This document shows positions 45,362-54,517 of a stretch of DNA of 64,000 nt, piece after piece; position 1 is the first letter of the stretch, and every line of letters begins with the position of its first letter. The position numbers and the translations under genes are program-made. Below the pieces are notes generated by a model that saw nothing but the letters and a program-made list of their open reading frames with translations, was not told the DNA's origin and did not search any database. Source of the DNA: Pseudomonas sp. GM41(2012) (GTDB taxonomy: Bacteria > Pseudomonadota > Gammaproteobacteria > Pseudomonadales > Pseudomonadaceae); assembly GCF_000282315.2 (NCBI RefSeq), contig NZ_AKJN02000006.1, positions 1,984,001 through 2,048,000 on the forward strand, given 5' to 3'.

Positions 45362-46456
45362 TCACTTGCCGGCACGCGCCATGCAGCGTTGATAGCGCTC
45401 ATCGACCCGCTTGGCAAACCACGCCGTGGTGAGTTTGCGGGTGATTTTCGGGCTTTGCAGCGCAATCCCCGGCAACACCGCACGGGGTAATGGCCGACCT
45501 TCCGCCTGTTCGGCCAGGGCGAAAACCCGCGCATAGAGCTGGGTGTCCTCGAATTCGAAGTTTTTGCCCTCCTCCAATTGGTCCCGAATGGTCGGATTGC
45601 GCATACCCAGTCGCTTGCCGAGGGTGCGCACCGCCAATTCCGTGGTGCCAGGCATGATCGAATCGTAGCGGACCAGGTCACCATCCAGCGCCAGCGGTAT
45701 GCCCGACGCGCGACTCACTGCGTTCTGAAACGCGGCATTGCGACTGGCGTACCAACCAGCATTGAAATCGGCAAAGCGATACAGCGGTTGTTTGTAGCTC
45801 ACCGGATAACCGAGCAAGTGGGCGATACCAAAGTACAGGCCGCCTCGACGACTGAACACTTCATGGCGGATCGAGCCGGCCACCGGGTACGGATACGCCT
45901 TCGCCTGTTGCTCGGCGAAATCGATGCTGACCTGCATCGGCCCACCGGTGTGCACCGGGTTGAACCCACCGAACAGCGTCCGGCCCATGGGCACCATGCC
46001 GATGAAGTCATCGAAGATCGCGCTGAGCTCTTTCTCGCTGCGCGCCGCATTGAGTCGGTCGCTGTAGCTTTTGCCATTGGATGAACTCACCTGCAGCGCA
46101 CCGCTCACCAGCAGGCCGGGAATGTGGGCTTTGTCGGCACGGCGGTCGATCTCCTCGCGGGCGATTTTGCCCAGGCCCGGTACCGGTGGGTCCACCTGAA
46201 AGGTCGACTCCTGCTCGGTGACCGCCAGTACCGAGCACAGGTTTTGGGTGGATGGATAAATGTTCTGGGCAGCAAATGCTGCGTAAATATCGGTAGCCCA
46301 GCCCTGGCGATCGGCGGTTTGGGCCGGCAGCAGGCGCACGATCTCGGCCTTGACCTCGGCAGGCTTGCGCGCAGGGAGCTCTTGTGTGCGCTGAGTGCCG
46401 CAACCTGCCAGCACCAGCAGCGCGGCGACGCTCATCATCAATCGATTGGCTTGCAT
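45362..46456 (-). CDS. DUF1615 family lipoprotein
   Basis: 364 residues with lipoprotein signal LLVLAGC (Cys about 19). The mature domain includes LCSVLAVTEQESTFQVDPPVPGLGKIAREEI, GPMQVSIDFAEQ and GIAHLLGYPVSYKQPLYRFADFNAGWYASRNAAFQ, the conserved blocks of DUF1615. The EQES and GPMQVS motifs recall lysozyme-like transglycosylase folds (ExxS and GxMQ), so a peptidoglycan-related role is possible but unproven. Envelope protein. Confidence 0.9.
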   Translation of the reverse strand: MQANRLMMSVAALLVLAGCGTQRTQELPARKPAEVKAEIVRLLPAQTADRQGWATDIYAAFAAQNIYPSTQNLCSVLAVTEQESTFQVDPPVPGLGKIAREEIDRRADKAHIPGLLVSGALQVSSSNGKSYSDRLNAARSEKELSAIFDDFIGMVPMGRTLFGGFNPVHTGGPMQVSIDFAEQQAKAYPYPVAGSIRHEVFSRRGGLYFGIAHLLGYPVSYKQPLYRFADFNAGWYASRNAAFQNAVSRASGIPLALDGDLVRYDSIMPGTTELAVRTLGKRLGMRNPTIRDQLEEGKNFEFEDTQLYARVFALAEQAEGRPLPRAVLPGIALQSPKITRKLTTAWFAKRVDERYQRCMARAGK

Positions 46457-46651
46457 GTTGCTCCATCAAATCCGTTGAGCCGGGGTAACCATACGATCAA
46501 TGGCATGGCGCAGGCTATGACTGTGGCTGCCGTGCCCTGTTCCGCGTTTTGGCTTAACTGATCGGCGGAGGCCTTTTTCCGTTTGGCAGACAACCTGCCC
46601 GTCCGTCGCGGCTGAACCATACTTGAGCCACACACCGAGGAGGACAGTCTC

Positions 46652-48181
46652 ATGAACCGTAGCGACGTTCTGATCATCGGCGCCGGCCCGACCGGACTGG
46701 TGTTGGCGCTGTGGCTGAGCAAGCTTGGCGTGCAAGTGCGCATCATCGACAAGACGTCGGCACCCGGAACCACGTCGCGGGCGCTGGCCGTCCAGGCTCG
46801 GACGCTGGAGCTATATCGCCAGCTCGACCTCAGCAATGCGGTGGTGCAGAACGGTCATCGAGTGGCCGCCGCCAATTTCTGGGTCAAGGGCGAACCCGTG
46901 GCGCGCATGCCGCTGAGCCGCATCGGCGAAGGTCTGACGCCCTATGCGTTCCTCGAAATCTTTCCTCAGGACGAACACGAACGGCTGCTGATAGACCGCC
47001 TCGAAGCCTTTGGCATCAAGGTGGAGCGCAACACAGAACTTGAGAGTTTCGTGGAAACCGGTGACGGCATCACCGCCTATTTGCGCTTGGCCGATGGTCA
47101 GGAGGAAACCTGCCAGGCCTGCTATCTGGCGGGTTGCGACGGTGCCCGGTCGATCGTGCGCAAGACCCTGGACACCGGATTTCCCGGTGGCACCTACCAG
47201 CAGATTTTCTACGTCGCCGACGTGCAAGCCAGCGGGCCGACGTTCAATGGCGAACTGCATGTGGATCTTGATGAAGCGGATTTTCTCGCGGTGTTTCCCT
47301 TGGGCGGTGAAGGCCGCGCCCGTCTGATCGGCACCGTACGCGACGAGCGCGCCGAGCAAGCCGAAACCCTGCAATTTGAAGACGTCAGCAGCCGAGCCAT
47401 CGAGCATATGAAAGTAAAGATCGAGAAACTGAACTGGTTCTCGACCTACCGCGTGCATCATCGGGTGGCGGATCATTTCAGCACCGGGCGCGCGTTTCTA
47501 TTGGGTGACGCCGCCCACGTCCACAGCCCCGCCGGTGGCCAGGGCATGAACACCGGCATTGGCGATGCCATCAACCTCGCCTGGAAACTCGCGGCGGTGT
47601 TGAGCGGCGGCGCTGAAGCCAAACTCCTCAATACTTACGAAACCGAGCGTATCGCGTTTGCCCGCAAACTGGTCGCCACCACGGATAGGGTGTTCACTTT
47701 TGTCACGGCCGAAGGGCGCATGGCCGATGTGCTGCGCACACGTCTGGCGCCGTTCGTGATTCCGAAAATGGCATCGTTTGAGGCGTCCCGCGAGTTCCTG
47801 TTTCGCACGGTGTCGCAGATCACCCTGAATTATCGCGGGATGCCGTTGAGCACGGGCGTTGCCGGTCATGTTCACGGTGGCGACCGCCTGCCTTGGGCTC
47901 ACGACGGTGAGGGGGACAATTTCGAATCGCTGAAGTGTCTGACCTGGCAGGTGCATGTGTATGGCGACACCAGCGACGAAATGATCGCCTGGTGCCACGA
48001 ACATCATTTGCCGTTGCATGTGTTTGACTGGCGGCCGGCGTTTGAAGCGGCTGGCCTGGGGCGTAACGGGTTTTACCTGTTGCGGCCGGATACGTATGTG
48101 GCGATTGCCGACAATTCTGCCGATCCCAAGGTGATCGAGCGGTACTTCCGGGATCACGGGATCAGGCCGTTTTTCGGCTGA
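46652..48181 (+). CDS. FAD-dependent aromatic hydroxylase (PheA/TfdB-type monooxygenase)
   Basis: 509 residues. Dinucleotide motif GAGPTG at 10-15, the second motif AGCDGARS near 165-172 and the FAD motif GDAAHVHSPAGGQGMNTGIGDA near 285-306 are those of class A flavoprotein monooxygenases. A thioredoxin-like C-terminal part is present (DRLPWAHDGEG to the end). It hydroxylates an aromatic substrate using NAD(P)H and O2; the substrate is not predictable. GAGGAGG precedes the ATG. No aromatic ring-cleavage genes are adjacent. Confidence 0.9.
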   Translation: MNRSDVLIIGAGPTGLVLALWLSKLGVQVRIIDKTSAPGTTSRALAVQARTLELYRQLDLSNAVVQNGHRVAAANFWVKGEPVARMPLSRIGEGLTPYAFLEIFPQDEHERLLIDRLEAFGIKVERNTELESFVETGDGITAYLRLADGQEETCQACYLAGCDGARSIVRKTLDTGFPGGTYQQIFYVADVQASGPTFNGELHVDLDEADFLAVFPLGGEGRARLIGTVRDERAEQAETLQFEDVSSRAIEHMKVKIEKLNWFSTYRVHHRVADHFSTGRAFLLGDAAHVHSPAGGQGMNTGIGDAINLAWKLAAVLSGGAEAKLLNTYETERIAFARKLVATTDRVFTFVTAEGRMADVLRTRLAPFVIPKMASFEASREFLFRTVSQITLNYRGMPLSTGVAGHVHGGDRLPWAHDGEGDNFESLKCLTWQVHVYGDTSDEMIAWCHEHHLPLHVFDWRPAFEAAGLGRNGFYLLRPDTYVAIADNSADPKVIERYFRDHGIRPFFG

Positions 48182-48182
48182 G

Positions 48183-48266
48183 GATCAAAAGATCGCAGCC
48201 TGCGGCAGCTCCTACAGGTGTACTCAATTTCCTGTAGGAGCTGCCGCAGGCTGCGATCTTTTGATC
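48183..48266. repeat. REP-type inverted repeat (GATCAAAAGATCGCAGCC class)
   Basis: Arms of 36 bp ending exactly at the monooxygenase stop on one side and 4 bp before hemB on the other. Exact reverse complements around an 11-12-base loop. Confidence 0.92.
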
Positions 48267-48270
48267 TTGA

Positions 48271-49245
48271 TCAGATCCCGGCCAGCGCCAAGTCCATTGC
48301 GAAATAGGTAAAGATCAGATCCGCCCCGGCCCGCTTGATCGCGCCAAGGCTCTCACGCACCACGCGATCTTCATCGATCGCCCCGGCCTGGGCGGCGAAT
48401 TTGATCATCGCGTATTCGCCGCTCACCTGATACGCCGACAGCGGTAAACGCGAGGCTTCACGGATATCGCGGATGATGTCCAGGTAGGCGCCGGCCGGTT
48501 TGACCATCAGCGCGTCGGCGCCTTCCTGCTCGTCCATCAGTGATTCGCGCACGGCTTCACGGCGGTTCATCGGGTTCATCTGATAGCTTTTGCGGTCGCC
48601 CTTGAGTGCGCTGCCGCCGGCTTCACGGAACGGACCGTAGAGCGCCGAGGCAAACTTGGTCGAATAGGCCATGATCGCGGTCTGGTTGAAACCCGCGTCA
48701 TCGAGCGCCCGGCGAATGGCCTGAACCTGCCCGTCCATGGCGGCCGACGGGGCGATCACATCGGCACCGGCACGGGCCGCGGCCACCGCTTGTTTGCCGA
48801 GATTGATCAGGGTCTGGTCGTTGTCGACCTCATGGTTGTGCAGCACGCCGCAATGACCGTGGTCGGTGTACTCACAGAAGCAGGTGTCGGACATCACGAT
48901 CATGTCCGGCACGGCGTCCTTGGCGATGCGCGACATGCGCGACACCAGACCGTTGTCGCTCCAGGTGTCGCTACCGTTGCCGTCCAAATGGTGCGACACG
49001 CCGAACGTCATCACCGACTTGATCCCGGCGCGGGCATAACGCTCGATCTCACCCGCCAGTTTCGACTCCGGAGTACGCATCACACCGGGCATGCTTTTGA
49101 TCGGTACGAAGTCGTCGATCTCTTCCTCGACGAAAATCGGCAGCACCAGATCGTTCAAGCTGAACTCGGTTTCCTGGAACAGGCTGCGCAGGCTCGCATT
49201 GCGGCGCAGGCGGCGTGGACGTGCTTCGGGGAACTGACTGGACAT
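48271..49245 (-). CDS. hemB: Delta-aminolevulinic acid dehydratase (porphobilinogen synthase), zinc-type
   Basis: 324 residues. Condenses two 5-aminolevulinate molecules to porphobilinogen in heme synthesis. Schiff-base lysines are K197 in MAYSTKFAS and K249 in LMVKPAGAY. The metal site has three cysteines (C122, C124 and C132 in [17 protein letters not shown]), i.e. the zinc type. The housekeeping P. aeruginosa enzyme uses aspartates at these positions (DPFTTHGQDG, magnesium type), so this may be a second, zinc-dependent copy. GGAAATCC precedes the ATG. Confidence 0.95.
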   Translation of the reverse strand: MSSQFPEARPRRLRRNASLRSLFQETEFSLNDLVLPIFVEEEIDDFVPIKSMPGVMRTPESKLAGEIERYARAGIKSVMTFGVSHHLDGNGSDTWSDNGLVSRMSRIAKDAVPDMIVMSDTCFCEYTDHGHCGVLHNHEVDNDQTLINLGKQAVAAARAGADVIAPSAAMDGQVQAIRRALDDAGFNQTAIMAYSTKFASALYGPFREAGGSALKGDRKSYQMNPMNRREAVRESLMDEQEGADALMVKPAGAYLDIIRDIREASRLPLSAYQVSGEYAMIKFAAQAGAIDEDRVVRESLGAIKRAGADLIFTYFAMDLALAGI

Positions 49246-49383
49246 GTGGATTTCCTGAAAAACGGAGGACGAGACGAAAGTCGTAGGGGTCGAAGCTTAT
49301 GCCTTGCAAGGCGCGGGGTACAAACCTCGATCGCTCAAGACTGCGTTACCGCGACAGCAACAATCGCGCGCAGTTAACGCAGG

Positions 49384-50226
49384 TCACAGATTCAAGGTTC
49401 CGCTGATGCAGGTCACCACCGCGCCGCCGATCCAGATCTCGTCACCCACTTGCTCGACCTGAATGCGTCCGGCGCGGCCCATGGTCAGGCCCTGGCTGAC
49501 CACATAGGACGCCGGCGCCAGTCCTTCGCTGAGCAACCATTGGGCAATTCCTGCGTTCAGGCTTCCGGTGGCGGGATCTTCCGGCATGCCGTCGCCGGAG
49601 ATGAACGCCCGCACTTCGAACTGTGCGTCATCACCCTCGCGCTCGGGATGCCATGGCGCGATGACACCGACGGCCAGGCCAAGCATTTGCGAATGATCCG
49701 GTTGCAGGTCCAGCACCTGCTGGCGATCCTCGACCATCACGGCCAGCCATCCGGCACCGTTGTCGACCCACTGAGTGCGCACAATCGCCCCCGACTCCAG
49801 CCCGAGCCCCCGTCGCACCCGTTCCACCACATCCGCCTCCACCGGCCCGGTCCTGAGCAATGGCGGTGCGAGAAAGGCCAGCTCTGCCCCTTGTCGACGA
49901 ACCCGCACCAGCCCCACGCCGCACTCCTGAATGATCTCTTCGCCCTTGGGCACGCCACCGGCCTCCAGCCACGCATGGCAGGTGCCCAGTGTCGGATGAC
50001 CGGCGAACGGCAATTCGTTCAGGGTGGTGAAGATCCGCACGCGATAATCGGCGCGAGGATCGCGCGGTTCGAGTATGAATGTGGTTTCGCTGAGGTTGGT
50101 CCAGCTGGCGAACGCCGCCATGCGCTCATCACTGAGCTCATCGGCGCCGAACACCACCGCCAACGGATTGCCCTTGAGCGCAACACGGCTGAAGACATCT
50201 ACTTGCTTGAAATCGAATGAGTGCAT
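49384..50226 (-). CDS. PhzF family protein (isomerase-like)
   Basis: 280 residues with the PhzF/DapF-epimerase fold: QVDVFSRVALKGNPLAVVF, the catalytic Glu in TNLSETTF (E47), FAGHPTLGTCHAWL and DPATGSLNAGIAQWL. Members act as isomerases or racemase-like enzymes; no phenazine genes are present. The ATG at 50226 gives the family N-terminus; the frame extends to 50250. The GST gene upstream ends 22 bp before it, so co-transcription is likely. Confidence 0.92.
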   Translation of the reverse strand: MHSFDFKQVDVFSRVALKGNPLAVVFGADELSDERMAAFASWTNLSETTFILEPRDPRADYRVRIFTTLNELPFAGHPTLGTCHAWLEAGGVPKGEEIIQECGVGLVRVRRQGAELAFLAPPLLRTGPVEADVVERVRRGLGLESGAIVRTQWVDNGAGWLAVMVEDRQQVLDLQPDHSQMLGLAVGVIAPWHPEREGDDAQFEVRAFISGDGMPEDPATGSLNAGIAQWLLSEGLAPASYVVSQGLTMGRAGRIQVEQVGDEIWIGGAVVTCISGTLNL

Positions 50227-50246
50227 GGCCTTCCTTGGTTTCTTGA

Positions 50247-50960
50247 TCAAATCAAAGCGTTTTGCTTGGGAATTTCCAGCCCGCGCATCACCGCCGGCCG
50301 CTTCAGAAAGCGCTCCAGCACCCGCGTGACGTTGGTGAAGTCATTTATGCCCACCAGCTCGCCGGCCTCATAGAAGCCGATCAGGTTGCGCACCCAGGGG
50401 AAGGTCGCGATGTCCGCGATGGTGTAGCGCTCGCCCATGATCCAGTCGCGCCCTTCCAGGCGGTTATCGAGGACATTGAGCAGGCGTTTGCTTTCATCGA
50501 CGTAGCGGTCGCGGGGACGTTTGTCCTCGTAGTCCTTGCCGGCAAATTTGTTGAAAAAACCGAGCTGGCCGAACATCGGCCCGATACCGCCCATCTGAAA
50601 CATCAGCCACTGAATGGTCTCGTATCGCGCCGCCGATTCCTGGGCCAGCAATTGCCCGCTCTTGTCGGCCAGGTAAATCAGAATCGCCCCGGACTCGAAC
50701 AGCGCCAGGGGTTGGTCCCCCGGACCGTGGGGGTCGAGGATGGCGGGGATCTTGTTGTTGGGGTTCAGTGAAAGAAATTCGGGGGACATCTGATCTTGGG
50801 TGTCGAAGCCCACCCGATGCGGTTCGTAGGGCAGTCCGATCTCTTCGAGCATGATCGACACCTTGACGCCGTTGGGGGTCGGCAAGGAGTAAAGCTGGAT
50901 CCATTCGGGGTATTGAGCCGGCCATTTTTGGGTAATCGGGAACGCGGACAGATCGGTCAT
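50247..50960 (-). CDS. YfcG-like (Nu-class) glutathione-dependent disulfide reductase
   Basis: 237 residues. The thioredoxin-like domain has WIQLYSLPTPNGVKVSIMLEEIGLPYE with Thr/Asn glutathione contacts, LSLNPNNKIPAILDPHGP and FESGAILIYLADKSGQLL, matching E. coli YfcG and YghU. These enzymes reduce disulfides with glutathione and lack a catalytic Cys or Tyr. ATG at 50960 (MTDLSAFP) chosen; the frame extends 26 codons further upstream. Operon with the PhzF-type gene. Confidence 0.88.
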   Translation of the reverse strand: MTDLSAFPITQKWPAQYPEWIQLYSLPTPNGVKVSIMLEEIGLPYEPHRVGFDTQDQMSPEFLSLNPNNKIPAILDPHGPGDQPLALFESGAILIYLADKSGQLLAQESAARYETIQWLMFQMGGIGPMFGQLGFFNKFAGKDYEDKRPRDRYVDESKRLLNVLDNRLEGRDWIMGERYTIADIATFPWVRNLIGFYEAGELVGINDFTNVTRVLERFLKRPAVMRGLEIPKQNALI

Positions 50961-51329
50961 GGGAAGCATCCACATGGAAAAGTAGACGCTGATCATAATG
51001 TAGGGTTGCCGAAGGCTGCGATCCTTTGGCGTTATCAATATTGATGATGAGCAGGATCAGAAGATTGCAGCCTGTGAATGGCGCCAACACGTGTACCGTG
51101 TCCATAAATAGGCAACATTCTGTCGATAACCTCTGGTCCAACCCGTCTCAGGTTGCTGCTACAGTGCTGCGCACTTGCTCGGATCGAACCAAATGGGCTT
51201 CAGAGGACTCTGAGCTTCGCCCTTTCGGAAACGGACCGGCCCAACGACATGGAAAACACCCGACGCAGGGAGCTCGCGGTGTAAAGGTTTGTCAGCCTTA
51301 ACCGAATACGCTGAAGATCACCTATTCAA
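50961..51329. other. Intergenic region, no gene; degenerate REP inside
   Basis: GGCTGCGATCCTTTGGCG (about 51016) and AGGATCAGAAGATTGCAGCC (about 51053-51072) form a decayed GATCAAAAGATCGCAGCC-class repeat. The rest, up to the histidine phosphatase start, has no supported gene; the frame 51026-51301 lacks a ribosome-binding site. Confidence 0.5.
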
Positions 51330-52004
51330 ATGATGAACCTTTTGAAATTCGCCAAACGCTTCAAGTACCGCGCGTATGTCGTCCTGCCCTCCCTGTTGGC
51401 GGTCTGCGCGCTGTTCCTGTTCCTTGAGTCCAGCGAAAGCCGCGCCCAACCGGCGGACGGTACCCAGACGCTGGTGTTCCTGCGCCACGCGGAAAAACCC
51501 GAAGGCGGCCTCGGCCAGCTCAACTGCCAGGGCCTGAACCGTGCCATCGACCTGGCCACCTTGCTGCCGGAAAAATTCGGCAAGGCCAACTATGTATTTG
51601 CCGCCAACCCGACGCGCAATGTCGAAGAAGGCGAACTGGACAATTCCTACAGTTACATCCGTCCCCTGATAACCATCAGCCCCAGCGCGATCAAGCTTGG
51701 TTTGCCGGTGAACATCAACTTCTCGGCCAACGACACCAGCGATCTGGCCGATGAATTGCTCCTCGACAAGTATCACAACTCGGTCATCTACACCGCCTGG
51801 TCCCACGGCTACCTGCCGGAGCTGATCAACAAGGTCGCAGAGGAGGCCGTCGGCAAGAAACAGAACATCATCGACGACTGGGAATCCAACGACTACGACT
51901 CGCTGTACGTGCTCACCCTGACCTGGCACAACGGCAAGGCCAGTGTGCAGAGCCACGCCTACAAGCAAGGTCTGAATAACGGTTCGCAGACCTGTCCAAC
52001 ATAA
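51330..52004 (+). CDS. Histidine phosphatase family protein with N-terminal membrane anchor
   Basis: 224 residues: a basic start, one hydrophobic helix (VVLPSLLAVCALFLFL), then FLRHAEKPEGGLGQLNCQGLNRAIDLA with the phospho-accepting His of the RHxE motif and AWSHGYLPELI with the second His. Thus an envelope-located phosphatase or phosphatase-like protein. Substrate unknown. ATGATG at the start leaves the first or second Met uncertain. Ends before a REP element. Confidence 0.85.
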   Translation: MMNLLKFAKRFKYRAYVVLPSLLAVCALFLFLESSESRAQPADGTQTLVFLRHAEKPEGGLGQLNCQGLNRAIDLATLLPEKFGKANYVFAANPTRNVEEGELDNSYSYIRPLITISPSAIKLGLPVNINFSANDTSDLADELLLDKYHNSVIYTAWSHGYLPELINKVAEEAVGKKQNIIDDWESNDYDSLYVLTLTWHNGKASVQSHAYKQGLNNGSQTCPT

Positions 52005-52030
52005 GCTTTTAGAGATTTGGCGCCTGTCAG

Positions 52031-52124
52031 GGCCTCATCGCGAGCAGGCTCGCTCCCACATTTTGACCGAGTTTATTCAGACAACTTGGCATAATGTGGG
52101 AGCGAGCCTGCTCGCGATGGGGCC
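52031..52124. repeat. REP-type inverted repeat (GTGGGAGCGAGCCTGCTCGCGAT class)
   Basis: 31-bp arms, GGCCTCATCGCGAGCAGG and onward, near-perfect complements around a 32-base loop. Lies between convergent histidine phosphatase and selU. Confidence 0.92.
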
Positions 52125-52137
52125 GGAAAAAACACCA

Positions 52138-53241
52138 TCAACTTCGTTGACTGACCCGCTCTCGCAGATACTCAAGGACGGCAGCCCGCTCCCCGGCGAA
52201 TTCAATGCGCCCCCCTTTCTTCTCCCGCTGAAACGCATACATCGGGTCGTAATACTCGCGAAGCAACCCTTCGATCCAGCCCCGGTGCAAGTCCACTGCC
52301 CCGCTGCTCGCCTGCTCCGCCAGCGCGTATTCCATCAACATCAACATCCGCCGGTGGCGCTCACCGCCCAGACGTTTCTGCACATTGTTCAGGCTCTCCA
52401 GCAAACGCTCGGAAAACAGCGCGAAGCCTTCATCGCCATGCACACCGATAAACTCGGCACACAAGTCCACCACGTAATCGCGCAGGATCCGTTCGACCCG
52501 CCCTTCCAGGCTGTCTTCCAGCCAGACCATCGGAAACTGCTGCATGCCCTGAAACAGCGGCAACGGCAGCGCACAACTGCCGATCGCGCGGCTCTCGTCT
52601 TCCAGCACAAACTGCTCGATGCCGTTGGCGCGCTTCTTCAGCACGTCCACTGCCAGGCGGTTTTCAAAATCGATGTTGGAGGGTTGGCCAGTGGCGCGTT
52701 TACCGAAACTGGAGCCGCGATGATGGGCGTGACCTTCAAGGTCCAGCCCGTTGCGCAACTGCGTGAGCACTTCGGTTTTGCCGGTGCCGGTCATGCCGCC
52801 CAGCAAGACGAAATCACACTGGTCGACCGCCTGATCGAGCGTGTCGAGCAAGAAGGTACGCATCGCCTTGTAGCCACCACCCACTCGCGGATAGTCGATG
52901 CCCGCTTCGTCCTTGAGCCATTGCTGGACGATCTGCGAACGCAAACCGCCGCGAAAACAATACAAATACCCATCAGGATGAGCCCGGGCAAAATCGGCCC
53001 AGGCCTGGACGCGCTCGGCTTTTATCTCGCCGGACACCAACTGGTGCCCCAGCGTAATGGCCGCTTGCTGACCGTGTTGCTTGTAACAAGTGCCGACCCG
53101 TTGCCGCTCATGGTCGTTCATCAGCGGCAGGTTGATCACGCCGGGGAATGAGCCTTTGAGAAATTCGACCGGCGCACGGGCATCCATCATCGGTCGGTCG
53201 TTGAGAAAAATGTCGCGGTAATCGGTGAATTCGATGGACAT
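52138..53241 (-). CDS. selU: tRNA 2-selenouridine synthase
   Basis: 367 residues (also called mnmH/ybbB). An N-terminal rhodanese domain has the catalytic Cys in CFRGGLRS (C95), followed by a P-loop domain GMTGTGKT (149-156). The enzyme converts 2-thiouridine to 2-selenouridine at the wobble base of Lys, Glu and Gln tRNAs, first by geranylation and then using selenophosphate. Its ATG at 53241 shares one base with the selD stop (TGATG), so the two genes are translationally coupled. Confidence 0.95.
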   Translation of the reverse strand: MSIEFTDYRDIFLNDRPMMDARAPVEFLKGSFPGVINLPLMNDHERQRVGTCYKQHGQQAAITLGHQLVSGEIKAERVQAWADFARAHPDGYLYCFRGGLRSQIVQQWLKDEAGIDYPRVGGGYKAMRTFLLDTLDQAVDQCDFVLLGGMTGTGKTEVLTQLRNGLDLEGHAHHRGSSFGKRATGQPSNIDFENRLAVDVLKKRANGIEQFVLEDESRAIGSCALPLPLFQGMQQFPMVWLEDSLEGRVERILRDYVVDLCAEFIGVHGDEGFALFSERLLESLNNVQKRLGGERHRRMLMLMEYALAEQASSGAVDLHRGWIEGLLREYYDPMYAFQREKKGGRIEFAGERAAVLEYLRERVSQRS

Positions 53242-54275
53242 CAAAACACCTCAACCGCGTTCGTCTGTCGCTCGATCAGTTCACCGATCGGCTCAAGGGT
53301 CAGGCCCAGCTCAGCGGCCACTTTGAGGAAGTGTTCGTTGCCTTCGGGGGTGACCGCAACCAGCAGGCCACCGCTGGTCTGCGGATCGCAGAGCACGCGT
53401 TTGTGCATTTCCTGAAGACGCCCAAGCTTGCTGGCGTAGCTGTCGAAGTTGCGCAACGTCCCGCCAGGCACACAGCCTTGGTCGAGGTAATACTCGACAC
53501 CCGGCAGACGCGGTACGCGGTCGTACTCGATGCGCGCGGTCACGTTGCTGCCGTCGGCCATTTCCACCAAATGCCCCAGCAGACCAAAACCGGTGACGTC
53601 GGTCATCGCGGTGACGCCTTCGAGTTTGCCGAAACGGCTGCCGGGTTTGTTCAGGGTGCACATCCAGTCGCGGGCCAGGCCGATGTCGGCGTCGCGCAAT
53701 TTGCCCTTCTTCTCGGCGGTGGTGAGGATGCCGATGCCCAGCGGTTTGGTGAGATAAAGCAGGCAACCGGCGGTGGCGGTGTCGTTGCGTTTCATGTGGC
53801 GCTTTTCCACCAGACCGGTCACAGCGAGGCCGAAGATCGGCTCCGGCGCGTCGATGGAGTGTCCACCGGCCAGCGGAATGCCCGCTTCATCGCAGACCGA
53901 ACGCCCGCCGCGAATCACTTCCCGGGCAATCTCCGGCGCCAGTACGTTGACCGGCCAACCCAGGATCGCAATCGCCATCAACGGATCGCCGCCCATGGCG
54001 TAGATGTCGCTGATGGCGTTGGTGGCGGCGATGCGGCCGAAGTCGAACGGGTCGTCGACGATCGGCATAAAGAAATCGGTGGTCGAGACCACGCCGCGTT
54101 CTTCATCAATGGCGTACACCGCCGCGTCATCGCGTGAGGCGTTGCCGACCCAGAGTTTCGGGTCAAGGTTCTGCGCCCCGCTGCCGGCCAGAATCACTTC
54201 CAGCACCTGGGGAGAAATCTTGCAGCCACATCCGGCACCGTGGCTGTATTGGGTCAGACGAATCGGTTCGCTCAT
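53241..54275 (-). CDS. selD: Selenide, water dikinase
   Basis: 344 residues. Makes selenophosphate from selenide and ATP for selenouridine and selenocysteine. The catalytic motif near the N-terminus is GAGCGCK with C16 and K19 (Cys in place of selenocysteine). The PurM-like domains are recognisable ([53 protein letters not shown]). ATG at 54275 gives the family start. First gene of the selD-selU unit, divergent from tsx. Confidence 0.96.
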   Translation of the reverse strand: MSEPIRLTQYSHGAGCGCKISPQVLEVILAGSGAQNLDPKLWVGNASRDDAAVYAIDEERGVVSTTDFFMPIVDDPFDFGRIAATNAISDIYAMGGDPLMAIAILGWPVNVLAPEIAREVIRGGRSVCDEAGIPLAGGHSIDAPEPIFGLAVTGLVEKRHMKRNDTATAGCLLYLTKPLGIGILTTAEKKGKLRDADIGLARDWMCTLNKPGSRFGKLEGVTAMTDVTGFGLLGHLVEMADGSNVTARIEYDRVPRLPGVEYYLDQGCVPGGTLRNFDSYASKLGRLQEMHKRVLCDPQTSGGLLVAVTPEGNEHFLKVAAELGLTLEPIGELIERQTNAVEVF

Positions 54276-54421
54276 GGGGGGCACATCTCGTGAAGTCAGT
54301 GCCGAAGAGTCTACATCAACGTCGTCTCCCCCGAGGCCCCACCAATCGTTGACCGAAAGGACAGTTAAACCAGCAATTCCCTAACCTTTTCCATACCTTG
54401 AGCAAAACTGGTATGCCTTGT

Positions 54422-54433
54422 GCAAACGTTTGC
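54422..54433. promoter_or_regulatory. LacI/PurR-type operator palindrome upstream of tsx
   Basis: GCAAACGTTTGC is a perfect 12-bp palindrome identical to the core of PurR/LacI-family operators. It lies 84 bp before the tsx start and 146 bp from the selD start. An AGCG-TTTT-CGCT near 54449-54462 may be a second half-formed site. Confidence 0.6.
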
Positions 54434-54517
54434 GAGTCGCTGATACAAGCGTTTTCGCTACAAAACAGCGCAAGCCCGAAGAACCGGGCCCTCGATCCGC
54501 ACGAAAAGGGACTTTTA

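Noticed and set aside
51026..51301. 91-codon frame upstream of the histidine phosphatase
   Set aside because: No ribosome-binding site, unusual composition, overlaps a decayed REP element.
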